Assembly: GCA_954871525.1 (NCBI GenBank) | Contig: OX940865.1 | Coordinates: 13,964,606-14,028,605, forward strand | Length of the DNA stretch: 64,000 nt | DNA from: Parietaria judaica | Lineage: Eukaryota > Streptophyta > Magnoliopsida > Rosales > Urticaceae | Direction of reading: 5' to 3' | Shown here: in pieces, positions 21,881-36,500 of the stretch | Numbering within the stretch: position 1 is the first letter of the stretch | Layout: each line of letters begins with the position of its first letter | Made by a program: the position numbers and the translations under genes | Notes under the pieces: model-generated | Database searches by the model: none | Told to the model about the DNA's origin: nothing | The model's input: the letters and a program-made list of their open reading frames with translations, nothing else

Positions 21881-22621
21881 ACATTAATTCTTGAATTTTT
21901 GTTCTAGCAAAACTGTCCTTTCAACTTCTAAAAAATAGCACATTGATCCTTATAAGTTGAAAAATAACCGAAAAAATTAATATCCTTAGAACATGAACTT
22001 ATTTCAAGATATTTTTGTCAATTTTATTACATTTCTCTCTCCAATCTCATAGAGCTTTATTTAATTATTCTCCGGTAAATCTTGTGGGCCGCAACACTTA
22101 ACATAACAACAACATCTTCTGTTATTTCCTAATGGATAGGGTCATAGAGAGACATTTGCTACTTTTTAAAAGTACAAAAGCCCAAAAAATAAAATTGAGC
22201 GGGCAAATTGCAGTGACGTGTAAAGTTGAGGGGTATGAGGTGCAAAATAGCGTAATATTAAAAACGAACGGTGTTGATAAAGCAGGTGAGTTTGATCTGA
22301 GAGTGCTGGAAGCCATTTCTTCTCCAGCGTCCGATCTTCTCTTCATCCGAAGCCTCTCCTTCTCTCGCGCCCAAATCCCCCATACAAATCCTCCTCTGGT
22401 AAGCTCTCTCTCTCTCTCTCGATCGATCGATGTATATATCTATTTATATATATATTTGTGTATACATATGTACGTGTGTGTGTGTGTGGGCGGTTCCTGT
22501 GGTGTGGTGGTCGGTTGTGGCCGGAGCGAGGGCTTGAGGCGCTCGTTAGAGGTGTGAATTGTGGAATTTTGTCGGTGATTGTGATGGTGTGGTGTGGGCT
22601 AGGGTTTCGAGGTTTTGGGCG
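21881..22621 (+). promoter_or_regulatory. Promoter and 5' UTR of the NF-YB gene
   Basis: Bases 22310-22400 are C/T-rich and end in a good donor (ctg|gtaagc at 22399), suggesting a 5' UTR exon followed by an intron before the start codon at 22622. CT, GATC and TA/GT microsatellites follow at 22400-22490. No specific binding site can be assigned. Confidence 0.4.
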
Positions 22622-24972
22622 ATGGCGGAGGGAGGTCCGGGGAGTCCAGGCGGGTTGAGCCACGAGAGCGGCGAGCACAGCCCGCGCTCGGGTGTGCGCG
22701 AGCAGGATCGGTTCCTCCCGATCGCCAACATCAGCAGGATCATGAAGAAGGCGCTGCCGGCGAACGGCAAGATCGCCAAGGACGCCAAGGAGACTGTGCA
22801 GGAGTGCGTCTCCGAGTTCATCAGCTTCATCACCAGCGAGTATGGAGCTTGTGCTATTGCCTTCTTTCATTTGTCCTGATTTGTTGACTTGTATTAGGGT
22901 CGAAAGTGGAACTAGAACCGAGGATTTTGAGCAGTTTTTCTCAGCCCGGTCCGGGTTAGTGAAAGAAATCCGGTTTCGTGTTTCTTGGGTTTGAGACTCT
23001 TACAGTAACACTTCACCATTTTTTTCTATAGCTCGTGCTTTTGGTACTAATCTTCACCATCCTTTATGTTATAGAAGAGAATCTTAACTCTATGTAGGCT
23101 CCATTTCGTAAAAATATTTAAAAATTACTCTAAAGTTCCGTCAAAATTTAAGATTAAAATTAGTTTGAGTAGAAGGGTATTTTGGTCTGTATTTTGACTA
23201 TATAACCACCCATATAGGTCGATTTTGTTGATATGTTAAAGTTATTTTAAAGCTCGGTCATAATTTCGGATAAAGGTTAGCCTTGTATAAAAGGGTGTTT
23301 TTATAGCTATATTTGGTAGAAATGTTATAAAAGTTACTCTAAAGTTCTGTCAAAATTTCCGATAATAGGGTATTTATGTCGGAATTTTATCGAAATGGTT
23401 ATTTTCACGATTACCTATGCTTGTTTTCTCCAAAACTAAGGTGATCGTTTTATTTATATATTTATCTTTAGGGCGAGTGATAAATGCCAGCGGGAAAAAA
23501 GGAAGACGATTAACGGAGATGATCTGCTTTGGGCAATGGCGACTTTGGGGTTTGAAGACTATATCGATCCGCTCAAGATTTACCTGAGCCGATACAGAGA
23601 TGTAAATTCGCTGTTGCTTTGCGATTTTGACCATCAATTGATTCCCATTACGGGACTTTTTAATCTCCTTAACTTTTACTGAATTTTTTTTCTAATAACC
23701 GTTGTCAGAGCTTTGCCATGTAGTTATTTGATATTCTGTTCCCGCTGCAAAGCTCGAATTAATTAAGCTCATTGTTTCTTTTTTCAACCCCATTTTTCCT
23801 CTGGCTTGATTGCTTATGGTGTACGTATGGATGTTGCAGATGGAGGTAAGTCAATCAAGCTTCAAAGTTATGAGTTCAAAGAGTACCTTTTTAGCTTCTT
23901 CTTTCTTAATATGCCTTAAAATTAATTATTTCTCTTCTCTTTTTGCAAATCCCGACGTTTGGTAGGGCGACACGAAAGGTTCAGCAAAATCTGGAGACTC
24001 ATCTGCCAAAAAAGACATGCAATCTAGCCCAAATGCTCAGGTTGGTGATAAGTTACAGTTTCCTTCGAATACATATTGACAGGAATGCCCACTGACTTTA
24101 CACGTTAGTGTGTTTTGCCCCATGAACTTCAATTTTAGGCAGTAATGCGACCGAAACATTCATATAGTAGAAAATTGCCCTTTACGCGTTAAAGAAATGA
24201 CGGAAAATGTTAACTTGTGCAGCAACACGTGGTTTACTCGAGAGTATTTTCATCAATTAGTGATCACTAGCAATCAAGAAGTCTACTTTTCGAAGAAAAT
24301 TAAGGATGAAAGTCTGAAAATTTTTTAGAAGTTAATCAAATAGGCATAAAATACTCTAAAATAAATCATGTGCTGTGCACATGGTACCATTTTCCGTCAT
24401 TTTTAAACGCGAAGGGGGGTATGTGCCACTTTTTGAAAGTCATGGGCGGCATTTCTGCCTAAAATTAAAGTTGAGGGGGGCAAAGTGCAACAACAGCCAA
24501 AGTTCAGGAGGGCGGTACTGGGAATTCCGAATAATATTTATAGTCTATCATACTTGACTTTTATGGTCTATAATGTGTTTCCGATTATACTGTCAGATTG
24601 CTCACCAAGGTTCTTTCTCGCAAGGCGTTAATTATTCAAATTCTCAAGTAAATCCTCTATGTTTCTCTTGAAGAATGATTATAGAATTGCAGCAAAAATA
24701 TCTATATTTTGAATGAAAGTGACGGCATATTCCACTTCTTGTTTTACGCGGCATATGTTCTTACTGTTGTCAGAAGCGTAAACCATAAGTACCCAATGGG
24801 TACTTGGATACTTATTGAAAAAGTGAAATATGTCAGCCAATTTCAAATATCTTTTAGGTTTTTTGCCGCAAATATCCCATATATATACATATGTATTTTC
24901 TGACACTTGTTACATGTGTGAATGTAGTCCCAAGGTCAACACATGATGCTTCCTATGCAAGGCACCGAGTAG
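22622..24972 (+). CDS. NF-YB: NF-YB transcription factor subunit (NF-YB8/10 type)
   Basis: Six exons (22622-22839, 23472-23601, 23840-23845, 23965-24040, 24597-24647, 24928-24972) give 174 residues. The histone-fold domain at about residues 27-116 carries the NF-YB core: [38 protein letters not shown], then [20 protein letters not shown] and [17 protein letters not shown] pairs with NF-YC, and the dimer with NF-YA binds CCAAT boxes. Lys in place of Asp at the LEC1-specific position (REKRKT) marks it as non-LEC1 type. Exon 3 is only 6 nt (Met-Glu) yet keeps the frame and fits the expected YRDMEGDTKG junction. Intron 4 holds a 447-bp MITE. The start was chosen at the first ATG before the histone fold; [11 protein letters not shown] is typical of this clade. 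Confidence 0.93.
24082..24528. mobile_element. Long-TIR MITE in NF-YB intron 4
   Basis: Inverted repeats of about 150 bp: the left begins ggaatgcccactgacttta and the reverse-complemented right begins ggaattcccagtaccgccc. Both then share ttttgcccc, aacttcaattttaggcag-type and aatgacggaaaatg blocks. The family is probably MULE-like, but no clear target duplication is visible. It makes up most of the intron without touching the splice sites. Confidence 0.7.
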
Positions 24973-26590
24973 ATATATATAAGCTCTTATCCAATCCAGC
25001 GCATTATAAGTTATATGCTTAATGTAAAATACTAATATGGATAGTATTATATTATAATTATGTTTGTATATTTATGAGTCCCTTTGATAGGAGTATTTAA
25101 GAAATTAAATATTAATATTGAGATCTTCATTATTAGATTTAGTTTGCCAAAAATGGTGATTACTCTTGTAAGAAGCTTTGGAAGTTTGCCATAATATTTC
25201 CATTTATTGCTACAAATTTTCCTTTATATACAAAGTAGATAGTTTAGAAGTAATTGCCACAAATGTGAAGGGATTTACCCGCAAATTAAACCTTTATCGG
25301 CACGGAAACAATCTTACGGGGACGGAAAACTAACCTCTTGAAAGTTAAGTCACATCAAACATTATTCATTGTCTTCTTCTTCAGTATTCCGGGCGTGAAA
25401 CGTGCAACCTTTAATTATCGGATTTTAGCTTGTACTTGGTTCATCCATTTGTAGAAACACCTTTCGCGTTTGTCACTATTGTTGTGGGTGGTTCCGACTC
25501 GGAATCGTACCGTTCTATGATTAGCGAGCTTAATTAGGTTAAACCCTAAAGTCCGCCACAATAGCAGTATAAGGGCGTAGTGTAATTAACTCATTTAATT
25601 AAAATCTCAACAATCTCCGACTGTAATTTTTTTTATTTGAATTACATATCAAACATGATAATATGTTGTCTACAACTCTACATATGTGAAAAATATTTCT
25701 GGCCACTTTATTTTATATTTTTATTTTTATACGACTCCTCATATTTATAAAATAATTGTATCACACTTTTATTTGTACTTTTATTTTTATATAAATACTT
25801 TTGTTCATATGCAAGTATTCTATTAAGCTATCTTTCTTTTGAAGCTATCTATAATCGTCTATATAAATTATATTCTTAACATGATACCTCCGAAGAATAT
25901 AAGCTACAAAAACAAAAATAAAAAAAATCATAGCTACATTACAGAAAAATTAAATAAAGACTATATTTTTTAGAATTATTGTTAAATTTAGTAAATTAAT
26001 CATACCTATTAATTTTTTAATATTAAAATATAAAAAATATATAATTGATACAATTAATAATTAATAAATTGAGTAAACAACTCACAAAATGTCTATATTA
26101 ACATAAAAGTATAAATTCATTTGCGAAATCTAATTATTTTTATTTTCAACTTCGAATTTTATTTTTGTTTTAGCTAGGGACCCACCGAAGAAAGGCGGTG
26201 CTAATCAGACGGCCTATATCTAACTCCAACAAATCAATGTCCCTGCCACGTCACCGTTTACCCTCTCTTTTTTACCATTCTGTCCCTCGTATCTCACACC
26301 GCACGATAGCCTCTCGACAATCAGCAAATCCGAGCCGCTATTCCACCGTCCGTACAGTACTTACGATGCGCCTTAGCCACACAGGATCTAAATCTCCCAA
26401 AACCTTCTTATATTAATTAATTAAACCCATCTTAATTTAATAATAAAAATAAATTCTAAATTAAAATCATAGAATATAGTGTTGCTCTTCTTCAGATAAA
26501 CAAAATCCTATATATGTATATATAGTTATATATATAATATGATCGTGAATATATACAAAGGTATATATCCCAAGCTTCTTGGTGTCGTAC
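24973..26590. other. Intergenic, AT-rich; distal UPL4 promoter at the end
   Basis: No gene supported. 25620-26160 is very AT-rich. From about 26160 the composition becomes less AT-rich, and TATA runs at 26507-26540 and 26596-26612 precede the C/T-rich leader of UPL4. Confidence 0.45.
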
Positions 26591-26915
26591 GTGTGTATAT
26601 ATATATATATAGAGAGAGAAAAGGTTTCTTTCTTCTTCATCGCCGTCGTCTTCGTCATCACAGTCCAGAATCCAAATTCTGAGGTTTTCGACGAGCGATA
26701 GCGATTGATTGAGCGAAAGCGAGCAATCAGGTGAATTTCAATCGCGTTTCAGTCGGTGTTGATTCTCATCTTCTTTTCTCTTACTGTGATTCTCGCGATG
26801 AATTGATTTTCGCAGTGATGATCTCTGCTTTTATTCTCTGCTCTGTTTGACGATTCAATGAAGCTCTTGGCTTGGGTTTGTATACACACTCTATACAGTG
26901 ACTGAGAGCCTGGGG

Positions 26916-26954
<39 letters not shown>

Positions 26955-27528
26955 AATTATAAACACACAAACATATAATGGATAATCGCTTAGCAGAACT
27001 CTTTTTTTTTATATATATTATTCGTGGGTTTTGCATTGATTATAAGAAGGAGAATCTCTGTTTTGGGTGTGACTTACGAGTCGAAACACTGAGATTATTC
27101 CTGATTAGGGCTTTTTGCATGCTTTGATTAGTGATAATCTTGTGTAATAAACTGTTTGTGTATGCATGATACATGTGTTTGGGTTCTTGTTTCTCATCTC
27201 TCTCCATTTGAATGTGTGAAGTTATCTGATGATCAGTCAGTACTGGATTTTGATCACTGTGTTTAGCATTGTATCTTAACGGATTTGTATCGATGATTTT
27301 GATTATGTTTCGTGTCGGTGATTAGAAAATGGATTATGGATTGGTTTGACTGAAATTGATGTACTTTGCTCTGTTTCACCTGATTGTAATGTTTTTGAAT
27401 AGTTTGGAGGAGAAATCGAGCACCGAAAGAAAGAACAATCTCTCTGATTGATTATTAGGTTAAGAATAAAAAAATTAATCCGTACTTGTTGCCTGATTTT
27501 TTTCTTAATTATCGTGACAGAATAATTA

Positions 27529-30500
27529 ATGGGAAATAGGGGGCAAAAGCGGGCAGAAACAGTTGAAGACTTGCCACCACCAGCAGATAAGCGAGCCTGC
27601 AATTTGCAGGACAACAATCCGAGCACATCAAGTCAAGCTAACAAGCCTTCTTGTAGCTCCGGGATTGAGATCGCCGATCACGACATGGACACTTCTTCAT
27701 TGGCTTCAGGCTCGAGCCGCTCAGAAATGGATCCCGAAAATAATTCATCATATAATTCTTATGAGTCTGACGAGGCGGTGCACAGGGACCAGCTCACGGA
27801 TTATCAGAGGCGAAGGACCGGGCAGGATCACGGAAAATTCAAGACCATATTAGCGTCTCTTAGCGAGGAAAAAGACGATTCCGAGTATTTGATCTTGCTC
27901 ACCGAGCTTTGTGAAGTGCTGTCGTTTAGTAACGAGCATTCGCTCTCGACTATGACGTCGGATGCCTTATCGCCTCATCTCGTTAAGCTCTCGAGGCGAG
28001 AGGCATTCCCGGATATCGTGCTTTTGGCAATAAGAGCTATGACTTATCTCTGTGATTTGTATCCTCGGTCAGCGGCTTTTCTGGTTAGACATGATGCCGT
28101 TTCGGTTCTTTGCCAGAGATTATTGGCCATTGACGACATGGATGTAGCGGAGCAGGTAAAGCTATGCTTTTTTATTTATTTAATATTTGTGTTGAGTTTC
28201 TCGTGAATCGGTTAGGTTTTTACAGTACATTCTTGATATATTCTAGGAAATAAATAACCTGCTACATTTCTCATTACATAATTGGTAACGTGCTATATTT
28301 CTCTACTCATAGCACAAGTTATTTGTCATTAAATAACTTCTATAATTTTTCGGTTATGAATTTCTCATTACATAATCGGCAACGTTTATACAATACATTC
28401 TTAGTATATTCTAGGAACTAAATAACCTGCTATGAAAAGGCTGGAATAAAATATTAAATCAGTTTGGGAAATCTCTGAGAAATTTATAGCACTATAGCTT
28501 AAGACTAACTTAGGAAATATATTTTAAACAAATACCCTTCGAAAATACAGGATATAACGAAGCTTTATACTTTTTGATATGGTAAATATTAGCACTGTAA
28601 CTAACTATTTCCTGCTAATTTACACCCTTCATCTGTTTCTATAATCATCAAAGCTGACCTTAACTTGTTCTTTTTTCTTCCTGAAGTGGATAATCACACT
28701 GTTCTATATGAACAAAATGATAAACTTATATCGTTTTAAATGTGTATTATGTTCATGCAGTGTCTTCAAGCGTTGGAGAAAATATCACGAGTGCAACCAC
28801 TTGCGTGCTTGCAGGCTGGTGCAGTAACGGCTGTGCTAACTTACCTCGATTTCTTCTCAACAACCATACAGGTAAGAGTATATTGAGTTCATCCTTGCGT
28901 TGTTTCACAACTGTTTATGAAAAATTATATGTATAAACATATATATTTTTTAAATCCAATTTTCCAGGTACCCATATTTCAAAAATCGATTCTTGATGGA
29001 ATCCAAATCTGGGTTTTAAAAAAAGGGTACCCGGCCCGGTTTCACCCCTAGCTTATACTGTAGGGATTAGTCCTATTTTAGCTTTTTCATTAGTAAATTT
29101 AATGTTGGTTTTTTCCAAAATAATTCAAGTAGCATTATTTGTTTTCATGGAATCATGTCTTTTTAATCAAATTCAACAATATTCTTTACATTCTTCTGAC
29201 ATAGTTCACTACTATTCAATGTCGTATTTTGTATATTCATTTGGGGCGTGAGTATATGAAAAGTTATCAACTATTATTCTCTGAATCAGCGGGTCGCTCT
29301 TTCCTCGGTGATGAACATATGTAAGAAGCTTCCGTCTGAATGCCCTGTGTCTATCATGGAGGCCGTTCCAACATTATGCAATCTCCTTCAGTACGAAGAT
29401 AAGCAGGTAGTTTTACGGTCAGAAAAATATAATTCAAGGATATTCCTGGCTTTGAGAGCTTGTTTTCATTGTATAAGTTTGTTTTTATTTGCAGCTTGTC
29501 GAAATTGTAGCTATTAGCTTGACAAGACTTACAGAGGGAGTGAGTCACTCTCCTGAGATGCTGAAAGAGCTTTGTAAGCATGGGATTGTTGGGCAGATCT
29601 TTCAACTTTTTGATTCAAGGGGAGGGACTACACTGTCGTTGCCGGTTTATAAAGTACGGTAGTTTTCAATACTTTTAAATTTTGGGAGATCCTAACAATC
29701 AACGAGCTGATATAATCCTTCTTTGACCCGTACAAGCACATCCTCTAATTAATTTCTAATTATTTTATTTCACTATAATAGACTACAATAACCTTTATTA
29801 ATCGAGACTAATTGAGTATTAAACATTACATAATTATATTGATTAAGAGTGAAGTTCAAATATTCAAACTCAATTTGTTAGAACCCGCATTATCATATCA
29901 TTAAGTAAAAAACTTTACTTAATAAATCAAGGAACAGTAATGTTTGAGTTATTGAAGACATATTTATCTTTCACTTATCCCATGAATGTTCTTGTTTTCC
30001 AACTAGGGTTTGCTTGGGGTATTTGCAAAGCTTGCTTCTGGCTCATCTGAAGCCTTTAAGGCTTTGTACGAGCTCGATATAAGCAGTGTTTTGAAGCACA
30101 TACTGTCTACATCAGACTTCTCGCTTGGGGTTTCTTCTTCTTATACAATCGACGGAAATTCCAACCAGGTTCAAATCTAACCTCTCAATAATCATCGGCT
30201 TTCAAATCTATTTTTTGTTCGTAAAAAGTTGAATGACGAGGTTTATCTGTGATTTTGCTATAATTTTTCTTTAGTCCTCGTATGGAATTGACATTCATTA
30301 ATATGATTCTGCTACTGTTTATTGGCAATTTGTTATTCTCGAATAATTTAGTAGTAATTGAAATAAATTTGTTGTCTAATGTTCTAATTATTGAGGTAAT
30401 TTTGGTAAGTCAGAATAAGGGAAAGATTAGGAAATCCTAATCTTTCCTATTTAGTGGCGCCTAGGGCTTTGTGCCGCTTTTCTGCGTTTTGTTTTGCCAG

Positions 30501-33500
30501 TTAAGCTCGAGACATCTTTTGGGAGAGCTTTGACTGTATTCACAGATAAACAGTCCTTTGCTATTCGGTTTCTGTATTCAATAAAATGATCGGGAATTCA
30601 TCTCTTCGGTTAATTCCCGTTGGTGCATGATTGTTTCGGTTATTTGTGGTCAGATCGTATCAAATTTCTTATTAATAATTCTATTCTAAAAAAATGAACT
30701 ATATCATGATTCTGATTTTTCGTACTGCAGATATATGAAGTTCTGAGGCTACTTGACGAACTTCTCCCTGTTTCAATCAGAGATCAGTATGTTCCTGAGC
30801 TTTCGGAGAAGGAAAGTTTTCTAGTTTCTCGGCCCGAACTTCTTCAAAAATTAGGAATGGATATCCTTCCTTTGTTGATCCAGGTATGTATTTATTTGGT
30901 AAATTATAGTAGTCTTATATGATATATATTGCTTGCATCATAAATATAGAAATATACGAAGTTAGGTGTGAATTAGTTAGAAATAGTTAAATACAATGAT
31001 ATTATGTAGCAAGTGATTTTAATTATAGCTTAGCTATTTTTCTTAATAAAATTGGATCAAATTATATTTCGTAATTTGGTCATAAGATAAACATACTAAT
31101 TTCTGATTTCTGGGCAGGTGGTTAATTCTGGTGCAAATTTGTACATTTGCTATTGTTCTCTTTCTATCATCAAGAAGTTGGTTCGCTTGAGCATATCCGA
31201 CATCCTCGTTGACTTGCTTAATTCTGTCAACATTTCAAGGTGATTGATAAATCTGATTTTTGCGTCAAAAAACCGCGTAACTGGTACATTGTGATTTTGA
31301 CTTAATTTTTTTTATCAATTAAATACTGGTTTACCGGAAACCAATTCTAATTTTTAACAAAACGGGAGAACTGGTTCCGGGTTATAAAATGCAGAGAAAG
31401 AAATTACTGCACTGGTTACTGGTATATATCTAATTTATCTCCAGGGTTATATATGATTTTGACTTGTTATATTGATTTGGATTTTTTAATTCTTAATCAC
31501 TAGTTTACCAGTTTATCGGAAAACTGGTTAATAGTTTAAAATAACCAGTATCGGTAGAAAATGGTCCCAAAAAAAAAGAGGCTTTCCGTTACCAATATTA
31601 CACCTACCAGTAATAATATCTGGTGAAGAATAATGCTTATAAGCTTGTTAATATATGTGCAGTTTCTTGGGTGGCGTATTCACTAGAAAGGATCCACATG
31701 TCGTGTTATTAGCCCTCGAAACAGCCGAATTGATCCTTCAAAAGCACTCCAATGAATTCTTGCCTTCTTTCATTAAAGAGGGTGTCTTCTTCTCCATGGA
31801 TTCACTTTTATCGCCGGAAAAATCCACATTACTTAGTTTGGAAGCCTCTTCTCAGTTTGTGGTCCCCGCCTTTTCTGATTTGCATTTGACTATGGACCCA
31901 AGTCAAAGATCCATTTCCCGGGGAGCGCTTAGGTGTTTATGTCATGCTTTTGCTTCGGGTAATTCAGAAAGAAGTAACTGTAAGCTCGAAAAGGAGTCTG
32001 TTTACAATCTAGCAATGGATATAAAAAGCAGTTATATTTTATCGGAATCACTCATCTCGGGAAACCATTTAAATGATGTTCTTCAAGAGCTTAGAGCTTT
32101 ATCTTCTGCACTAAGTGATGTAGTCAAGATTACAGATTCTCTTGATCAGGAAGATCAGTATTACGGTAAATTGCACCAAATTGTCACAAAACTCAATGGA
32201 AATGAGCCTATCTCCACTTTTGAGTTCATTGAAAGTGGAATTGTGAAGTCATTAGTTGATTACCTTTCCGGTGGGCGGAATTTAAGAAGGCGAAAGGACT
32301 TCTGTGCCGATAAAAAAATTAAAACTGACCCCATGGCAAAACGATTTGAAGCATTTTCGAGGCTGTTCTTGATGTCATCGGACTCTCGGGCTCAAATTCC
32401 AATTCTGACCCTGGTACAAAAATTACAAAATGGACTATCTTCTTTGGAAAGTTTTCCGGTCATTCTGAGTGATTCTTACAGGATGAGGGAATCTTTTGCT
32501 GATGTCCCACAGGCACGGTTCACAAAGTATCCGTGTTTTAGGGTTTGTTTTGTGCGAGGTGAAGGGGAAAAAGGCCTTCGTGAAATCCCTAAACAGTATC
32601 TGAGCGTTGACCCTTTATCGTCAATGGAAGCCATTGAGAAATTTCTATGGCCAAAAGTCAATGTTGAAAAAGAGAAACACGTGAAGAAGTCGGAGTCGCA
32701 AGAAAAGCAGCCACTTTCAACTGCTAGTTCATCTTTGAGTAACTTAGCCGCTGATTTCGTCAAAAAGAATTTGCCGTTTCAGGTATTATAATTATTATTA
32801 GTTTCAGTATACATTTCTAGAAAACTAACTAATTTAGCTATTGTTACATTAACCGTTAATTTTAGCATATTTATTAGCTATCCAGAACTATCACTAACGC
32901 ATACTTTCTATATCTAGAAAAAGTGAACTGCTTCTTTGTCTTGCGGATTTTCACTTAAATTATTGTTGCAGAAAGAAAATTTTGCTTATTTTTCTTGAAT
33001 ATTATAGAAGGAAATATTACAAGATTACCTAATAGTTTAATATATGAAACATATAGTCTATAGAACAATACAAATTACTAATAATTACAGAGAACAGTAT
33101 ACTAATTACTGATGGCATAAACCGCTATTATCTAATGATCTGTTGATTCTCTCGACAGTGGAGGATATGTTTTAACTTTTTAGTTGCAATTTCTTACAGG
33201 AGGCTTTGGCTGATCTATTGGCAAATGCACCGAAACAAGCAGGCAATTCAAGGGAAACAGATACACGAGCTTTGATTCGGAAATACGTCGAGGAAGAGAT
33301 TCTGTTTTCTTCAAAGTCAGATGTTAGAATGGAAGAGGAATTTACTTCGCCAAAATTGGTATTTTTCCTCGACGGAAAGCAACTAGATCGAAATATGACT
33401 TTATACCAAGCGATTCTGCAAACCTTAATCAAGGAAAATGAAATTGTTTGTATCACGAAGGCGTGGCTTCAAGCACACACCTTAACATATAGAAGAATCA

Positions 33501-36500
33501 TAGAACAACTCAATGATACTCATGAACATCCTTCATCAATTCAGAAGTCTGCCTTTTTGGAGAAGATCGGGAGATACTTGATGAACACTCCATATTTCTC
33601 GAGCACAAGCGGTTCTGACGCTACAGATGGTATACTATATCTTCTGAGATGCTTGGAGAGAATCAATAGGGATATATTCTATCTTATATCACAACAGAGA
33701 ATCAGTTCTTTTGCTGAAGGAAAGCTTGATGATCTGGACATGTTGAAGATTCCGGTGTTATCTGTTTCACAGAATCAATTTGTAAACCAAAAGCTGACCG
33801 AGAAATTGGAACAGCTTATGCGAGATACTATGGCTTTGAGTGTTGGTGGAATTCCTGCATGGTGCAATCACTTGATGGATTCATTTCCATTTTTGTTCAG
33901 CTTTGAAGCAAGGCGCAAATATTTTCGGTTGGCGGCTTTTGGTCAGCTGCAAAGTCAACCCCATCAATTGTCTCATACCGATTCCGGATCACCTAGTGAC
34001 AGGCGGCACAGTTCTACTGGATTGCCTCGTAAGAAGTTTTCGGTTTCTCGCAGCAACATTCTGGAATCTGCTACCCAAATGATGAAACTGTATGCGGATA
34101 GTAAGGTTAGTATAGTTGGAAGGTGTTATTTTTTGATGTAAGGAATCCTTCTCGTTAATTGATGACTTATATAAATAAATAAATATTAGTAATCCAGGTT
34201 TGATAACGAATTACTAGTTTTAGTTTCCTAAACTATCAAGATTGAGAAATCAACTTTAATAGTTTACAACATTTCCCAATGTCGGCATAATTATGGAAAT
34301 AATAATTGGATTTCCTACAGGTATCTCTCGAGGTAGAATATAAAGAGGAAGTCGGTACCGGTCTGGGTCCCACACTCGAGTTCTATACTCTGCTTAGTCA
34401 TGAACTTCAGAAATCTGGAATGGGAATGTGGAGAAATGCTCATGAGTCTTCTGATACGGAGTTCGTGACGAGCTCGTCTGGTCTATTCCCTCGTCCGTGG
34501 TCATCTAAAGTTGATTCATTTAACGGATTGGAGTTCAGTGAAGTCAGCAAAAAATTTGTCCTTTTAGGACAAATAGTAGCTAAGGCTCTTCAAGAGGGAA
34601 GAGTCTTGGATCTTCACTTATCAAAAGCTTTCTACAAACTTATTCTTGGCCAGGTAATTATTAACTCGTTTTTCAATTCTCCATTAATGTTCTCGAATAA
34701 TATTTTAGGTGCGTAAGTTTGTTTTTAATTACAGCTTATGAATTCAAGATTGGTATATAATTAAATGAACCAACCATAATTAAGGGTTTTGATTAAACTG
34801 TACGCCCATGTAAATTTTATGCTTGTGCTTTGCGGTTCTGTTCTCATCAACATTTCCGTTTTCTTTCCTTCAGGAGCTAGATTTGTTCGACATCCTTTCA
34901 TTTGATCCACAGCTTGGAAGGACATTATTGGAATTCAAGGCTATTTCAAGTCGGAAACTGTTTTTGGAATCTTCAACGGGCGAATCTTCCACTGGTGGGA
35001 ATGAGCTTCGCTTCCGGAATACCAGAATTGAGGATCTTTGTCTTGATTTTACTCTTCCCGGGTATCCCGAGATCGTTCTCGCCTCTGGGAAAGATTCAGA
35101 AAAGGTAAGGGTCCTATAATGATATCTGTCTCCTTTTATGGTGTCATATTTAATAATTTTGAAATCGCCACGATATCAATATTTATTAGGTAACGATGAG
35201 AAACTTGGAGGACTATATTACACTTGTCGTGGATGCAACTGTAAAATCAGGAATCTCAAGACAAGTAGAGGCATTTAAATCGGGATTTAATCAGGTAAAA
35301 GTTGTCACACATTTTTCTTTAAATCAAGCTTAGCATCGGATTTACTGTACTTGATGATTATAAACTTTCCATCGAAGCAAATAAGTGCAGTAGTAATGAT
35401 AATTTGATTTCTTTTGCTTGTTCGTACAGGTTTTCTCTGTCGAAAAGCTTCATATTTTTACCGAGGAAGAGTTGGAACACTTGCTATGCGGAGAGGATGA
35501 ATCTTGGGCTGTAAGTTAATTCTCTCGCAATGTTTTTCAAATTGCTCCAACCATTATCAATAGACTTCATTATTTTTTTATTCTCTTTTTTAGGACGACG
35601 AGCTCCTTGATCATGTAAAGTTCGACCATGGATACTCTTCTAGCAGTCCTCCGATCGTAAATGTCAGTATTCTTGTGCGCATTCCTTTAATTTCTACATG
35701 TTGGTAATCACATAAGTAGGATTGAAGAAGAGGCAAAGTTAGGTTCATTTACGGTATTTTCGGTAATTTTCGTAAATTAGGGTAGCGGTAGCCACTAGCC
35801 ACCCATAGTAAGGATTTGTCTTATTTAGAAATTAATTAAGAGTTTAGGAGAGAATGAACAACATCTTGAACTGTAAGCTGATTATTGTTTCCGTTACTAT
35901 TTCGTTCATTGTTTTTCGACACCCTCAGATATTTTGAGAAAATTTTCTTTGGGAATTTCAGTTGCTGGAGATCATTCGAGAGTTCAACCAGAAAGAAAGA
36001 CGAGCGTTCCTGCAGTTTGTGACAGGCGCTCCAAGGCTGCCACTTGGCGGTTTTGGATCTCTCAATCCAAAGCTAACCATTGTTCGAAAGGTTTATGCTT
36101 ATATATTTCTTATTCTCTTTCGCATTCTCATCCTTTGATCCTTTGTCTCACAAATTGATCTTTCTATGGTTTGCAGTTTGCACCATAGGTTAGCGCTTAC
36201 TAAGGGGTGTAAAAAAATTGAACAAATCAATTGTAAAACCCCAAATGAAAAAATAACAATTTTATACTCTTCTTTTCCCCAAGGGTAATTGCAGTAAAAC
36301 CACGACCGCTTTCTTTTATGGTGTCTATTTGTAAAACCGTAAACGGGAACCAAATTTATCGTTTTGGAAGACATTTAGCCTAATTTTTTTCGTTTCATCA
36401 TCCTGAAGCTAAATGTGTGTGTGTGTGTGTGTGTTTTTTTTTTTTTGTCTAACGTGATCATTTTTTTCATGGCTTTCGCTTCAGCTATGCACAACTGGAT

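Noticed and set aside
22343..22870. Long minus-strand open frame over the NF-YB first exon
   Set aside because: It is the antisense shadow of GC-rich NF-YB coding sequence and of the leader microsatellites; no family resemblance.
24082..24528. 9-bp target duplication for the NF-YB intron MITE
   Set aside because: The flanks atattgaca and gaataatat do not match, so only the inverted repeats are claimed.
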